From Verrucomicrobiota bacterium (lineage in GTDB: Bacteria > Verrucomicrobiota > Verrucomicrobiia > Opitutales > Opitutaceae): a DNA stretch of 17,588 nt. How positions within the stretch are numbered: the stretch's first letter is position 1; the number at the start of each line of letters is the position of its first letter. A program made the position numbers and the translations under genes. The notes under the pieces were generated by a model that was given only the letters and a program-made list of their open reading frames with translations, did no database searches and was not told the DNA's origin. Shown here piece by piece: positions 1 to 7,529 of this stretch. The stretch is taken from contig RFJS01000186.1 of NCBI GenBank assembly GCA_003694825.1, positions 1 to 17,588 on the forward strand, in the 5' to 3' direction.

Positions 1-7
1 AATCAGC

Positions 8-31
8 CCCGGCGCGGCCTTCCGCGCCGGG
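8..31 (-). terminator. GC-rich stem-loop after the dehydrogenase gene
   Basis: A perfect 10-bp inverted repeat (8-17 with 22-31) around a 4-nt loop lies 42 nt beyond the stop codon of the minus-strand dehydrogenase. It would fold very stably in the mRNA. No T-run is visible in the seven bases left before the window edge, so it may be a Rho-independent terminator with a poor tail, a 3'-end-protecting hairpin, or part of another element cut by the edge. Confidence 0.4.
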
Positions 32-73
32 CGGTCGCGCCCCCGGGCCTCTCCGCCTCCGGTCCGGCCGCGT

Positions 74-826
74 TCAATCCCGCTCGATCCTCGCCGCCTT
101 CGCCACGGCCTGCTCGAGCGACATGCCCTGAAAGGCCGCCGCCGGCAACAGACGGCCGCTGCGCCCGTCGTTGACAAAGGCGCCCACGACCACGCCCGGC
201 AGCGCAAAACTCGGATCGTTCGGGGCGTTCGGACCGCCGAGATCGGTGCGGCACCATCCCGGATCGGTGAGGTTGAGGCACACATTCGTGCCCTCGTATT
301 TCGTCCCCAGATCCCGGGTAAACTTGTCGAGAGCGGCCTTGCTCGCCGAGTAGCCGGCCTGCTCCGGCTCGTCGCGAATGCCGCTGGTCGTATTCACGAT
401 CCGGCCAAATCCCCGCTCGGCCATCTTCGGCAGGAAATGGTAGCAGATCACCGCCGGTGCGATCGTATTGATGCGAAAGCTGATCTCGAAATCCTCGACC
501 GGCGTCTTCAAAAAATCGTGGCGGTAGGCCACCTGCACGGCGGCGTTGTTGAAAACAAAATCGACCGGCACGCCGCGGGCGTCGATGGCCGCGAGCATGG
601 CGCGCACCTGGGCGATGTCGCTGAGCTCGGCCGCCACCGGCACGGCTTCCACGCCCAGATCGCGCACTTCGGCCGCCACGCCGGCGGTATGTTCGAGGGA
701 CCGGCTGTGCAGAAGCAAATGGCATCCGCGCTCCGCCATGAATCGGGCGACGAGCCGGCCAATACCGCGGCTCGCGCCGGTGATCAGCGCCCATCTTCCT
801 CGAGGATCAACCATGTCAGCAGGCAT
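74..826 (-). CDS. Short-chain dehydrogenase/reductase (SDR), classical type
   Basis: The 250-residue protein is a classical SDR, an NAD(P)H-dependent cytosolic oxidoreductase with a single Rossmann domain. The cofactor motif TGASRGIG is at residues 17-24. The structural motif NNAA (variant of NNAG) is at 93-96, and the catalytic tetrad reads N120, S148, Y159 and K163 (YSASK). A PGW turn follows at 189-191. Length matches the family norm of about 250. The ATG at 826 is chosen because the Rossmann strand starts a few residues later; the frame stays open upstream to 919 but that part is Arg/Gly-rich and unlike SDR. A second ATG at 814 is possible. The basic residues near the motif (SRG, HSRS) suggest NADP(H) preference, which is inference. 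The substrate cannot be told. The gene is transcribed divergently from the dihydrouridine synthase, with 153 nt between them. Confidence 0.93.
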   Translation of the reverse strand: MPADMVDPRGRWALITGASRGIGRLVARFMAERGCHLLLHSRSLEHTAGVAAEVRDLGVEAVPVAAELSDIAQVRAMLAAIDARGVPVDFVFNNAAVQVAYRHDFLKTPVEDFEISFRINTIAPAVICYHFLPKMAERGFGRIVNTTSGIRDEPEQAGYSASKAALDKFTRDLGTKYEGTNVCLNLTDPGWCRTDLGGPNAPNDPSFALPGVVVGAFVNDGRSGRLLPAAAFQGMSLEQAVAKAARIERD

Positions 827-979
827 GCCGACGACCGTGCCACCCCGGCGGCGCGCCGCAACGCCTGCCCGGCCGCATTCGTTTGAGTCGCCGCGCCCGG
901 CCCCACCCCGCCTCGACATCGCGCGCCTTGATCCGCCCCGCCCCGGAGTGCTACGCTCACCGCCTTTTGCTCAACCACC

Positions 980-2125
980 ATGGCCGACGCCGACCACACC
1001 GCAGCCGACCGATTCCTCCGCCCGCTCGAGTTCAAGGGGCTGCGCCTGCGCAGCAACCTCTTCCTCTCGCCACTCGCGGGCTACACGACGCTGCCCTTTC
1101 GCGTCGTCATTCGCGAACTCGGCGGGCTCGATCTGTGCACGACCGACCTCGTCAACGCAAAGTCCCTGCTCATGCGCAACCCCAAGGCCATGAAGCTGGT
1201 GGCGACCTGCCCGGAAGACACCCCGCTGGCCGTGCAGCTCTTCGGGGCGGACCCGGCCGAGATGGCCGATGCGGCAAAAATGCTCGAAGAGATGGGCATC
1301 GCCTCGGTCGACGTGAACATGGGCTGCCCGGTGCGCAAGGTCGTGAAAACCGGAAGCGGCTCGCTCCTCATGACCGACCCCGACCACGCCGCCCGGCTGA
1401 TTCGCGCCATGGTCGAAGCGGTGCGCATCCCCGTCACCGCGAAAATGCGTCTCGGGTGGGACTCGACCCGGATCACCGCGCCCGACCTGGCCCGCCGCCT
1501 CGAGGACGCGGGCGTGGCCGCGGTTTTCGTGCATGGGCGCACCCGGGCCCAGGGATTCTCCGGGCACGTCGATCTCGCCGGCATCCGCTCCGTGGTCCGG
1601 GCCGTGCGCACCATCCCGGTGATCGGCAACGGCGATATCACCACCCCGGCGCTGGCCCGGCGGATGTTCGAGGAAACCGGCTGTCATGGCGTGAGCATCG
1701 GGCGCGGCGCCTTCTACAATCCGTGGATCTTCCGGCAGACCGCCGCCCTCCTGAGCACCGGCGAAATCGTGCCGGAACCGAGTTTCGAAGACCGTCTCGC
1801 GTTCATGGTGCGCCATCTCGACGCCATGATCCGATTCTGGGGAGAGGAACGCGGCTGCGTGCAGTTTCGCAAAATCGCGCCGTGGTATGCCCGGCTCCTC
1901 GGGCCCTCCTCGTATTTCCGCAAACGCGTCGCCACCATGCGCACGCGGGCGGACTTCCTCGAGGTCCTCGACGGCTACCGCGAATGGCGCAAGCGCTTCC
2001 TCGACGAAAACGGCGAGCTGCTCCCGCGCTACCGGCCCGTTCCCGTCGGCGGTGCCTTCGCCGACACGGAGGCCGGCGACGCGCCGTCCATCGCCGTGCC
2101 GCGGGGTCCGAACGCCATCTGGTGA
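980..2125 (+). CDS. dusB: tRNA-dihydrouridine synthase, DusB-like
   Basis: The 381-residue protein is an FMN-dependent enzyme that reduces uridine to 5,6-dihydrouridine in tRNA using NADPH. It opens with the FMN-binding SPLAGYTTLPFR at residues 30-41. The catalytic cysteine C116 lies in NMGCPVRKV. K155 in AKMR and H185/R187 in HGRTRAQGFSG contact the flavin and uracil in known Dus enzymes. The phosphate-binding GNGDI is at 216-220, and the GRGA(F)xNPWIF segment at 241-251 is typical of the DusB/NifR3 branch. The C-terminal helical tRNA-binding domain (about 265-345) is present. Length is slightly above the usual 320-340 because of a Pro/Ala-rich tail of about 35 residues. The ATG at 980 has no clear Shine-Dalgarno sequence. 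Family membership is certain; assignment to DusB rather than DusA/C is likely, not proven. Confidence 0.97.
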   Translation: MADADHTAADRFLRPLEFKGLRLRSNLFLSPLAGYTTLPFRVVIRELGGLDLCTTDLVNAKSLLMRNPKAMKLVATCPEDTPLAVQLFGADPAEMADAAKMLEEMGIASVDVNMGCPVRKVVKTGSGSLLMTDPDHAARLIRAMVEAVRIPVTAKMRLGWDSTRITAPDLARRLEDAGVAAVFVHGRTRAQGFSGHVDLAGIRSVVRAVRTIPVIGNGDITTPALARRMFEETGCHGVSIGRGAFYNPWIFRQTAALLSTGEIVPEPSFEDRLAFMVRHLDAMIRFWGEERGCVQFRKIAPWYARLLGPSSYFRKRVATMRTRADFLEVLDGYREWRKRFLDENGELLPRYRPVPVGGAFADTEAGDAPSIAVPRGPNAIW

Positions 2126-2193
2126 GCCTGCCGGGCACCGCGCCGCGCCCCCGCCCGCCGACGGCGAGGCCGCGGCATGCATTCGGGGTTCAC

Positions 2194-2205
2194 ATCCCCG
2201 GGGAT
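2194..2205. repeat. 12-bp perfect palindrome upstream of the Pmp3 gene
   Basis: ATCCCCGGGGAT reads the same on both strands and sits 30 nt before the ATG at 2236. It overlaps an alternative 5-bp hairpin (2184-2188 with 2196-2200). It could be an operator, a hairpin in the leader, or chance in GC-rich DNA. Confidence 0.35.
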
Positions 2206-2235
2206 TTCTCCAGACTCGGCGTGGAGGCAGCGCCG

Positions 2236-2442
2236 ATGCTGCGCGAACCACCCGTGTTCCTGCTCGAGATCATTCTCGCTGTGATTCTCCCGCCGGTCGC
2301 CGTCGGCATCCGCCACGGACTGGGGCGGACCTTTGTCCTCAACCTCATCCTCACCGCACTTTTTCTCATCCCCGGCATCGTGCATGCGCTGTGCCTCGTG
2401 CTGCGCGACGTGGACGAGGCGGAGGATGACGCCGCGTCCTGA
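2236..2442 (+). CDS. Pmp3/YqaE-family (UPF0057) small membrane protein
   Basis: This 68-residue protein consists of two hydrophobic helices joined by a short basic loop. Helix 1 (about residues 7-24) runs into PPVAVGIRHGLG, and helix 2 (about 30-52) contains NLILTALFLIPGIVHAL. The PP-x-AV...G-G...N-x-x-LT...PG-x-x-HA pattern is the hallmark of the Pmp3/YqaE family, inner-membrane proteins linked to salt and membrane-potential stress. The acidic tail (DVDEAEDD) faces the cytoplasm or periplasm. The start is well supported: GGAGG at 2223-2227 lies 8 nt before the ATG, one of the best ribosome sites in the window. The same frame is open far upstream through the dihydrouridine synthase gene, but that part is a shadow. 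The gene follows dusB by 110 nt and may be transcribed separately. Confidence 0.88.
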   Translation: MLREPPVFLLEIILAVILPPVAVGIRHGLGRTFVLNLILTALFLIPGIVHALCLVLRDVDEAEDDAAS

Positions 2443-2486
2443 CGGATGCCGCCGGCACGCGGCGCCGACCACAGGCGGCGGACCGC

Positions 2487-3005
2487 CTATCTCACGCCGG
2501 GGCCGGGCGCCGCTTCCCCGGCGGCCGAACCGGGCGCCACCGCCTGCGCGATGGTCGATTCGTCCACGGCTTCCAGGCGCTCAAGCGCCTCGAGCTGATC
2601 GCCCGCCTCGCGGATCGAGTCGTCCAGGACCTTGAGTTCCTCCCGGGGAAAGCCCGGCGTCTCCTCTGCCGCCATCTTCACGAGCAGGAGCTGATTGCGC
2701 AGGTTGTTCACGATGTGATGGGCGGACGAGAGCATGGCGCGATACACCCGGAGTCTCTCCCGCTCCACCGCCTGCTTTCGCCGCAACCGCACCTGGTCAT
2801 ACAGTGCAAAACCGAGAAACAACACCACCGGCAGGAGCCATTCGTCCACCTCCAGCAGCTCATGCTCATGTCTCCAGAGGAAGCCGACAAACGCCTCGAA
2901 CAGTTCGGCATCGGTCCAGACGACAACCAGATAGAGCCCGACCGCGACGCCGACGCCGATCAGCGTCCAGCGCCCTGCTCCTGGCCACACTTTTGTCTCT
3001 CTCAT
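2487..3005 (-). CDS. Membrane-anchored histidine phosphotransfer-like (DHp-only) protein
   Basis: The 172-residue protein has two predicted membrane helices (about 13-30 and 56-70), a basic stretch (RLRRKQAVERERLR, 73-86), then a helical hairpin of about 65 residues. The first hairpin helix carries SSAHHIVNNLRNQLLL (93-108), which resembles the H-box of HisKA/HisKA_2 histidine kinases with H96 or H97 as candidate phospho-acceptor. The second (about 122-150) is acidic and amphipathic. There is no N/G1/G2 ATPase domain; the frame stops after an Ala/Pro/Gly tail. It therefore looks like a half-kinase, comparable in idea to Spo0B-type phosphotransferases, or like a truncated kinase. The ATG at 3005 has only a distant purine-rich site. 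It lies downstream of the ABC-F gene on the same strand, 158 nt away. The domain reading is by eye and moderately sure; the phosphotransfer role is inference. Confidence 0.78.
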   Translation of the reverse strand: MRETKVWPGAGRWTLIGVGVAVGLYLVVVWTDAELFEAFVGFLWRHEHELLEVDEWLLPVVLFLGFALYDQVRLRRKQAVERERLRVYRAMLSSAHHIVNNLRNQLLLVKMAAEETPGFPREELKVLDDSIREAGDQLEALERLEAVDESTIAQAVAPGSAAGEAAPGPGVR

Positions 3006-3097
3006 GCGTTTGGGTGCGCCCGGCTCCCCACATCACGAAACCCGCCCCGACCGTGCGACCGCCCGCGCAAAAGAAAAGCCTGAACGCAACGGCATCT

Positions 3098-3133
3098 CGG
3101 GCGGTTTACCTCAAACAGTAAATAATTCGCCCG
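3098..3133. promoter_or_regulatory. AT-rich dyad between ABC-F and DHp-like genes
   Basis: In a very GC-rich region this stretch is unusually AT-rich and has nested symmetry: CGGGCG (3098-3103) pairs with CGCCCG (3128-3133), and inside it TTTAC (3105-3109) pairs with GTAAA (3118-3122). It lies about 93-128 nt upstream of the DHp-like start at 3005. It could be an operator/promoter region for that gene or a stem-loop in the intergenic mRNA. I found no convincing paired -35/-10 hexamers. Confidence 0.35.
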
Positions 3134-3163
3134 CGGATACGCCGGGGACTCGTCCCGAGACGG

Positions 3164-5122
3164 TCAGGAAGCGGCGGCGGCCGCCTCGAGCCGCGCCAGT
3201 TCGTCGGCCGTCTCCGACCAGGTGGCGTAGGCCGCCTCGAGCTCGGCCTTCAGCGCCTCATAGGTTTTCAGATCGGCCGTCGTCGCCTCGCCACGCTGGT
3301 AAAAGGCGGGGTCGGCCATGGCCGCTTCCAGTTCGGCCCGCTTCGCCTCCATCGTCTCGATACGCGCCTCGATTTCCGCAGCGCGCCGCCGCACCGGAGC
3401 GAGCCGGCGCCGCAGTTCGGCCGCGCGCCGACGCCGTTCGCGCGGATCCTGCGCGGCTCCCTCTCCCGCGCCCTGGCGGCCCATGGCGGCCGCGGCGGCG
3501 CCATCGCGGGCCTCGAGCGCCTCCATGCGCTCCAGATACTCCGAAACCGTCCCCGGATAGCTGGAAACCGTGCCCGGCCGGACCTCGAGCACCCTGTTGA
3601 CGAATCCGTCGAGAAAGGCGCGGTCGTGGGAGACGATGATCACCGTGCCGGCATAGTCGGCGAGCGCCTCCGGCAGCACCGCCTTCGAGCGCATGTCGAG
3701 GTGGTTGGTGGGTTCATCGAGGATCAGGAGGTTGGCGGGCCGCACCAGCATCCGCGCGAGAGCGAGGCGGTTTTTCTCGCCGCCCGAGAGCACCCGCACG
3801 GGCTTGAAGATGTCGTCACCCCGAAAAAGAAAGGCGCCGAGAAGCGTGCGCACATCGAGGCCGGCCCGGGCCGTCCCGGCGGCCCGCTCCACCACGTCGA
3901 TCACCTGCAGGGACGGCTCGAGCTCGCGCGACTGATGCTGCGCGAACCACGCCGGCACGACATTGTGCCCGTGGCGCACCGTCCCGGCATCGGGTGCTTC
4001 AGCCCCGGCCAGCATCCGCACCAGCGTCGATTTGCCCGCTCCGTTGGGACCGACGACGGCCACCTTCTCCCCGCGCTCAAAGCGCAGGTCGAGCCCGTCG
4101 AATACCGTGAGCGCCCCGTAGCGTTTCACCAGGCCCTCCGCCTCGAGCACGACCTGTCCGCTGCGCGGCGGCGGCGGAAAACGAAAGCGCACCGAGGCCT
4201 CCTCCTCGGCCAGTTCGATCACCTCGATCTTCTCGAGCGCCTTGATGCGGCTCTGCACCTGCTTCGCCTTCGAGGCCTTGTAGCGAAAGCGCTCGATAAA
4301 CTCGCGGGCGCGCTCCAGCTCGCGCTGCTGGTTCTTCCACGCCTGCTGCCGCTGCGCTTCGCGGGCGCGGGATTCGCGCTCGTAGAAGGAATAGTTGCCC
4401 GCGTAGTCGTCGAGTTCGCCGGCGCGCAGAGCCCACGTGCGGTTGCACAGCAGGTCGAGGAAGGCCCGGTCGTGGGAGACGAGCATGAGCGCGCCGTCGT
4501 AGTGGAGCAGGAATTTCTCCAGCCAACGCTGGGAGGGGAGGTCGAGATGGTTGGTCGGCTCGTCGAGCAGCAGCAGCGAGGGCTGGCGCAAGAGCAGCCG
4601 GGCCAGCGCGATGCGCATCTGCCAGCCGCCGCTGAACTCCCCGCAGTCGCGCTCAAAATCAGCCGGCGCAAACCCCAGGCCGCTGAGCACGGCCTCGGCA
4701 TTGGCGCGCAGGCGTTCGGGTTCGAGATCCTGCAGGCGATGCTCGAGCTCGCCCATGATCGCCAGCGTCTCGGCATACTCGGGGGCATCGGCCGGAAGCT
4801 GCCCGAGGCGCGCCTCGGCCGCGGCCAGCCGCTCCCGCAGCGCGGCCACATCCTCGAAGGCGCTTTCCGCCTCGGCGAGGACGCTGCGGCCGGCCGGCAC
4901 CACCTCCTCCTGCCGCAGGTAGCCGATGCTCACGTAGCGGGCCTTCTCGATCCGGCCGGCGTCGGGCGCCGTCTCACCGTTCAGGATACGCAGCAAGGTG
5001 GACTTGCCCGCGCCGTTGGGGCCGACAAGCCCCAGCCGGTCCCGCGCGCCGATCGTGCCGTTGACGCCGGCGAGCAGGACGCGGTCCCCATAGGCCAGTT
5101 GGATATCCCGTAAGGTGATCAC
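3164..5122 (-). CDS. ABC-F family ATP-binding protein (Uup/YheS-like)
   Basis: The 652-residue cytosolic protein has two ABC ATPase domains and no membrane segment, so it belongs to the ABC-F translation-factor group and is not a transporter. Domain 1 shows GPNGAGKST (34-42), the signature FSGGWQMR (163-170) and LLLLDEPTNHLD (183-194) with SHDRAF (216-221). The charged linker at about 248-300 (ending SKAKQVQSRIKALEK) corresponds to the P-site tRNA-interaction motif region. Domain 2 repeats GPNGAGKST (358-366), LSGGEKNR (445-452), LLILDEPTNHLD (465-476) and SHDRAF (498-503). A basic helical C-terminal region (about 555-650) forms a likely coiled coil, as in Uup and YheS. Both catalytic Glu residues (188 and 470) are intact. 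The start is a GTG at 5122. Such proteins relieve stalled ribosomes or affect antibiotic tolerance; which applies here is unknown. Confidence 0.97.
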   Translation of the reverse strand: MITLRDIQLAYGDRVLLAGVNGTIGARDRLGLVGPNGAGKSTLLRILNGETAPDAGRIEKARYVSIGYLRQEEVVPAGRSVLAEAESAFEDVAALRERLAAAEARLGQLPADAPEYAETLAIMGELEHRLQDLEPERLRANAEAVLSGLGFAPADFERDCGEFSGGWQMRIALARLLLRQPSLLLLDEPTNHLDLPSQRWLEKFLLHYDGALMLVSHDRAFLDLLCNRTWALRAGELDDYAGNYSFYERESRAREAQRQQAWKNQQRELERAREFIERFRYKASKAKQVQSRIKALEKIEVIELAEEEASVRFRFPPPPRSGQVVLEAEGLVKRYGALTVFDGLDLRFERGEKVAVVGPNGAGKSTLVRMLAGAEAPDAGTVRHGHNVVPAWFAQHQSRELEPSLQVIDVVERAAGTARAGLDVRTLLGAFLFRGDDIFKPVRVLSGGEKNRLALARMLVRPANLLILDEPTNHLDMRSKAVLPEALADYAGTVIIVSHDRAFLDGFVNRVLEVRPGTVSSYPGTVSEYLERMEALEARDGAAAAAMGRQGAGEGAAQDPRERRRRAAELRRRLAPVRRRAAEIEARIETMEAKRAELEAAMADPAFYQRGEATTADLKTYEALKAELEAAYATWSETADELARLEAAAAAS

Positions 5123-5320
5123 CGCGCGCAGTTAGCCGGGTTTGGGCGCCAAGTGCAAGTGGCCGGCGCGATGCCATTGACCGGCGGCCGATCGTGCGCA
5201 TGCTCGCCGGCGTCTCGGCCTCCCGGCCGCCGGTCGGCGGGCGCGAGCGCCCGCGCGGCGCGACTCTCCCCATCCCATCGCCCGCGCCCGGGTTTCGTTC
5301 GCACATCCATCCGTCAAACC

Positions 5321-6151
5321 ATGCTCAGCCGCTCCCGCTTCTCCCGATGTCTCGCGATTCTCGCCGCGATCGCGGCTGGCTGGTCGCTCCTGCTCGTCTC
5401 CGGCTGCACCTCCCTCGACTATCTGCAGGCCGCCTCCCGGTCTCTGGAGCGAGCCTGGGAACTGGAGCCCCCCTCCGCCTTTTTCGCGCCGACCATCGCC
5501 CGCGCCCTCGGGGATCCGGCGCCCCCGCCGATGCCGCCCCGGGCGAAGCAGCACTACCTCTCCGTGATCTACTACCTCGAGGGTCTCTCCGTGAGCGGCG
5601 AGCAGGAGCTGGAGCGGCAGGGGCTGCTCGGCGAGGCCTTCGTGCTGAAGACGCTCGCCCTCTGGCGGCTCGGCCGCCTGGCCGAGGCCCGCACCGCCGC
5701 GCTCCGCGCAAAGGCCTCCGGCCAGGAGGCGCTCAACGCCCGCGACCGCGCCCTCTTCACCGCGTTTGACGGGATCGTGCAGCTCGAAGGGGCGCTCGAT
5801 GCCATCGAGGCCGGCCAGGGCTACACGGAAATCCTTCCGGCCATCGCCGGCGAAGGCGGAGCCTGGCGCCGCCTCGGCGCCGCCAGAGCCGAAGCCCGCG
5901 GCGGCGATGAGTCGCTGCAGATCGACCTGATCCAGACCCGCCTGGCGGCGTTTGTCGTGCTCCGGGACGCCCGCGAGAAACTCCCGCCCGAGGCCCGCCC
6001 GCCCCGGGACGAGACGTGGGAGCGCCTCGCCGCCGAAGCCGAGGTGGAACTGCGCGAACTCGCCGCGCTCCCGGCGGCCGACCCCGCCGCGCACGCCGCG
6101 CTCGTGCAGAGCTGGAGCGCGCGTTGCGGCCTGGCACCGGCGGCCGGTTGA
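5321..6151 (+). CDS. Putative lipoprotein with TPR-like helices, function unknown
   Basis: The 276-residue protein begins with a basic n-region (RSRFSR), a hydrophobic stretch and the lipobox VSGC, giving a lipidated Cys at residue 29. The residue after it is Thr rather than Asp, so outer-membrane sorting would be expected in an Lol-type system. The mature part is helical: residues 77-135 (HYLSVIYYLEG...GEAFVLKTLALWRLGRLAEAR) resemble one or two tetratricopeptide-like hairpins, followed by more Ala/Glu-rich helices. I do not recognise a named family. The ATG at 5321 is chosen because it gives a complete signal sequence; the frame is open back to 5153 but that part lacks any coding signature, and no Shine-Dalgarno sequence precedes either. 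It is divergent from the ABC-F gene (198 nt, no clear promoter) and 145 nt ahead of the glycosyltransferase. Confidence 0.85.
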   Translation: MLSRSRFSRCLAILAAIAAGWSLLLVSGCTSLDYLQAASRSLERAWELEPPSAFFAPTIARALGDPAPPPMPPRAKQHYLSVIYYLEGLSVSGEQELERQGLLGEAFVLKTLALWRLGRLAEARTAALRAKASGQEALNARDRALFTAFDGIVQLEGALDAIEAGQGYTEILPAIAGEGGAWRRLGAARAEARGGDESLQIDLIQTRLAAFVVLRDAREKLPPEARPPRDETWERLAAEAEVELRELAALPAADPAAHAALVQSWSARCGLAPAAG

Positions 6152-6183
6152 ACGCCCTGCCGGGCTTCGCCCCGGGCCGAAAA

Positions 6184-6203
6184 CCGGGCGCGTCCCCGCC
6201 CGG
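6184..6203. other. Stem-loop after the lipoprotein gene
   Basis: A perfect 7-bp inverted repeat (6184-6190 with 6197-6203) with a 6-nt loop lies 32 nt after the lipoprotein stop. No T-run follows. It may stabilise the 3' end or attenuate read-through into the glycosyltransferase block; chance is possible in DNA this GC-rich. Confidence 0.3.
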
Positions 6204-6296
6204 ATGCCGGCGGGCGAAAATTGAACCTCGCCCCCGCGGAGGAATTCACGTTACCGTTTCCTGCTCAACACCAACCAGCACTGGTGGTCCGAGCCG

Positions 6297-7529
6297 ATGA
6301 AGATCTGCGACATCGCCCAGTTTTATTCCCCGTTGAGCGGGGGCGTGAAGCGCTACATCCACGACAAGAAGCGCTTCCTCGCCCAGCGGCCGGGCGGTCA
6401 ACATGTGTTGATTATCCCGTCTCATCGCGACGCTGTCACCCGCACCGCGACGGCGACGGTTTACGAAATCAAGTCTCCCCGGCTGATCGGCTCGCGCAGC
6501 TACCGCGTGCTCATCGCGCGCCGGCGCATCCTCGAGGCGGTCGCCGCGGAAAAGCCCGACCTGATCGAGGTGGGCGATCCCTATCGCACCGCCTGGCTGG
6601 GACTGCTCGCCGGACGGCGGCTCGGCATCCCGGTCGTCGCCTTCTACCATTCGGACTTCCCGCGGGCGATCAGCCGCACCGTCAGCCGGTTCGCCGGACC
6701 GTGGTTCGACCGCCTCGTGAGCCGCCCCATCCAGCGCTACCTCCGGCGGCTCTACAACCGCATGGACGCCACCGTCGTGGCCAGCCGCCGCCTCTGCGAC
6801 ATCCTCGAGGCCTGCGGCCTGCAGCGCATCGTGCACATCAGTCTGGGCACCGACGTCGACACCTTTTATCCGCGCAACTCCCGGGATCGCATCCGCGCCG
6901 AGCTGGCCATCCCCGACGGCACCGCCATGCTTCTGTTCGTCGGACGCCTCGCCCGGGAGAAAAACATCCGCAACCTGATCGCGAGCCTCGACCACCAGCC
7001 GCCCGACTGCCCGCCACATCACCTCGTGCTCGTCGGCGACGGCGAACTGCACGACTACGTGTGCGAAGAGGCGGCGCAGCGTCCCAATCTGTCCTGGCTG
7101 CCCTACTGCGAGTCGGCCCATCGCCTCGCCGACCTCTACTCGGCCGCGGACCTCTTCGTGCACGCGGGCAAATATGAGACCTTCGGCATCGTCGCGCTCG
7201 AGGCCCAGGCCTGCGGCACTCCGGTGATGGCCGTCCGGGAAGGGGGGCTCGAAGAGGCGGTCGCCGGGGAAGACCCGCCGATTCTCGCCTCGGACGGTTC
7301 ACCCGAGGCCATCGCGGCGGCCATCCGCCAGTTCCTCCGGCGAGGCGATTCCCCGGAAAAACGGGCCGCCCGCCGCGAGCGCATCGTCAGACACCTTTCG
7401 ATTGCCGCCACCTTCGAACGGCTTTTTGCCTTGTACGAACACCTCATCGCCGGGAAGCCGGCGGAGACGTTTATCAAGGAACATCCAGAGCCCGATGAAT
7501 TGCACCATCCGCCCGTATCGACCCGCTGA
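6297..7529 (+). CDS. GT4-family (GT-B fold) glycosyltransferase
   Basis: The 410-residue protein is a retaining GT-B glycosyltransferase. The N-terminal acceptor domain starts with MKICDIAQFYSPLSGGVKRY, whose SGGVKRY (14-20) is the usual glycine-rich loop. SLGTDVDTFYP (182-192) marks the linker. The C-terminal donor domain contains FVGRLAREKN (214-223; R217 and K222 bind donor phosphates), VLVGDGE (244-250) and the EX7E motif E294/E302 in YETFGIVALEA. No membrane helix is evident, so it probably works at the cytoplasmic face of the inner membrane. Close relatives add mannose or glucose-type sugars to lipids such as phosphatidylinositol or diacylglycerol; the sugar here is unknown. The ATG at 6297 has GGTGG 9 nt upstream. 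Its end overlaps the next gene by 35 nt, the first of three overlaps linking four genes. Confidence 0.95.
   Translation: MKICDIAQFYSPLSGGVKRYIHDKKRFLAQRPGGQHVLIIPSHRDAVTRTATATVYEIKSPRLIGSRSYRVLIARRRILEAVAAEKPDLIEVGDPYRTAWLGLLAGRRLGIPVVAFYHSDFPRAISRTVSRFAGPWFDRLVSRPIQRYLRRLYNRMDATVVASRRLCDILEACGLQRIVHISLGTDVDTFYPRNSRDRIRAELAIPDGTAMLLFVGRLAREKNIRNLIASLDHQPPDCPPHHLVLVGDGELHDYVCEEAAQRPNLSWLPYCESAHRLADLYSAADLFVHAGKYETFGIVALEAQACGTPVMAVREGGLEEAVAGEDPPILASDGSPEAIAAAIRQFLRRGDSPEKRAARRERIVRHLSIAATFERLFALYEHLIAGKPAETFIKEHPEPDELHHPPVSTR

Noticed and set aside
883..2235. Plus-strand open frame running through the dihydrouridine synthase into the Pmp3 gene
   Set aside because: The part before 2236 is Arg/Pro/His-rich and out of frame with the clear Dus protein; only the last 68 codons have a family match and their own ribosome site.
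971..2251. Minus-strand open frame of 426 codons opposite the dihydrouridine synthase
   Set aside because: Antisense shadow of a gene with catalytic and FMN motifs in full; low-complexity His/Gly/Arg composition.
3626..5113. Long plus-strand open frame (495 codons) opposite the ABC-F gene
   Set aside because: It is exactly antisense to a gene with all ABC-F motifs; its His/Arg/Gln-rich text matches no family and is what a GC-rich codon pattern produces on the other strand.
5123..5320. TTGACC at 5177-5182 as a promoter -35 box for the lipoprotein gene
   Set aside because: No acceptable -10 hexamer lies 16-18 nt downstream (best is CATGCT), so the pair is not supported.
6225..6296. In-frame upstream extension of the glycosyltransferase, with a good GGAGG at 6238-6242
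   Set aside because: No ATG, GTG or TTG lies in frame between the stop at 6222-6224 and the ATG at 6297, and family members start at the MKI position. The GGAGG has no properly spaced start codon.
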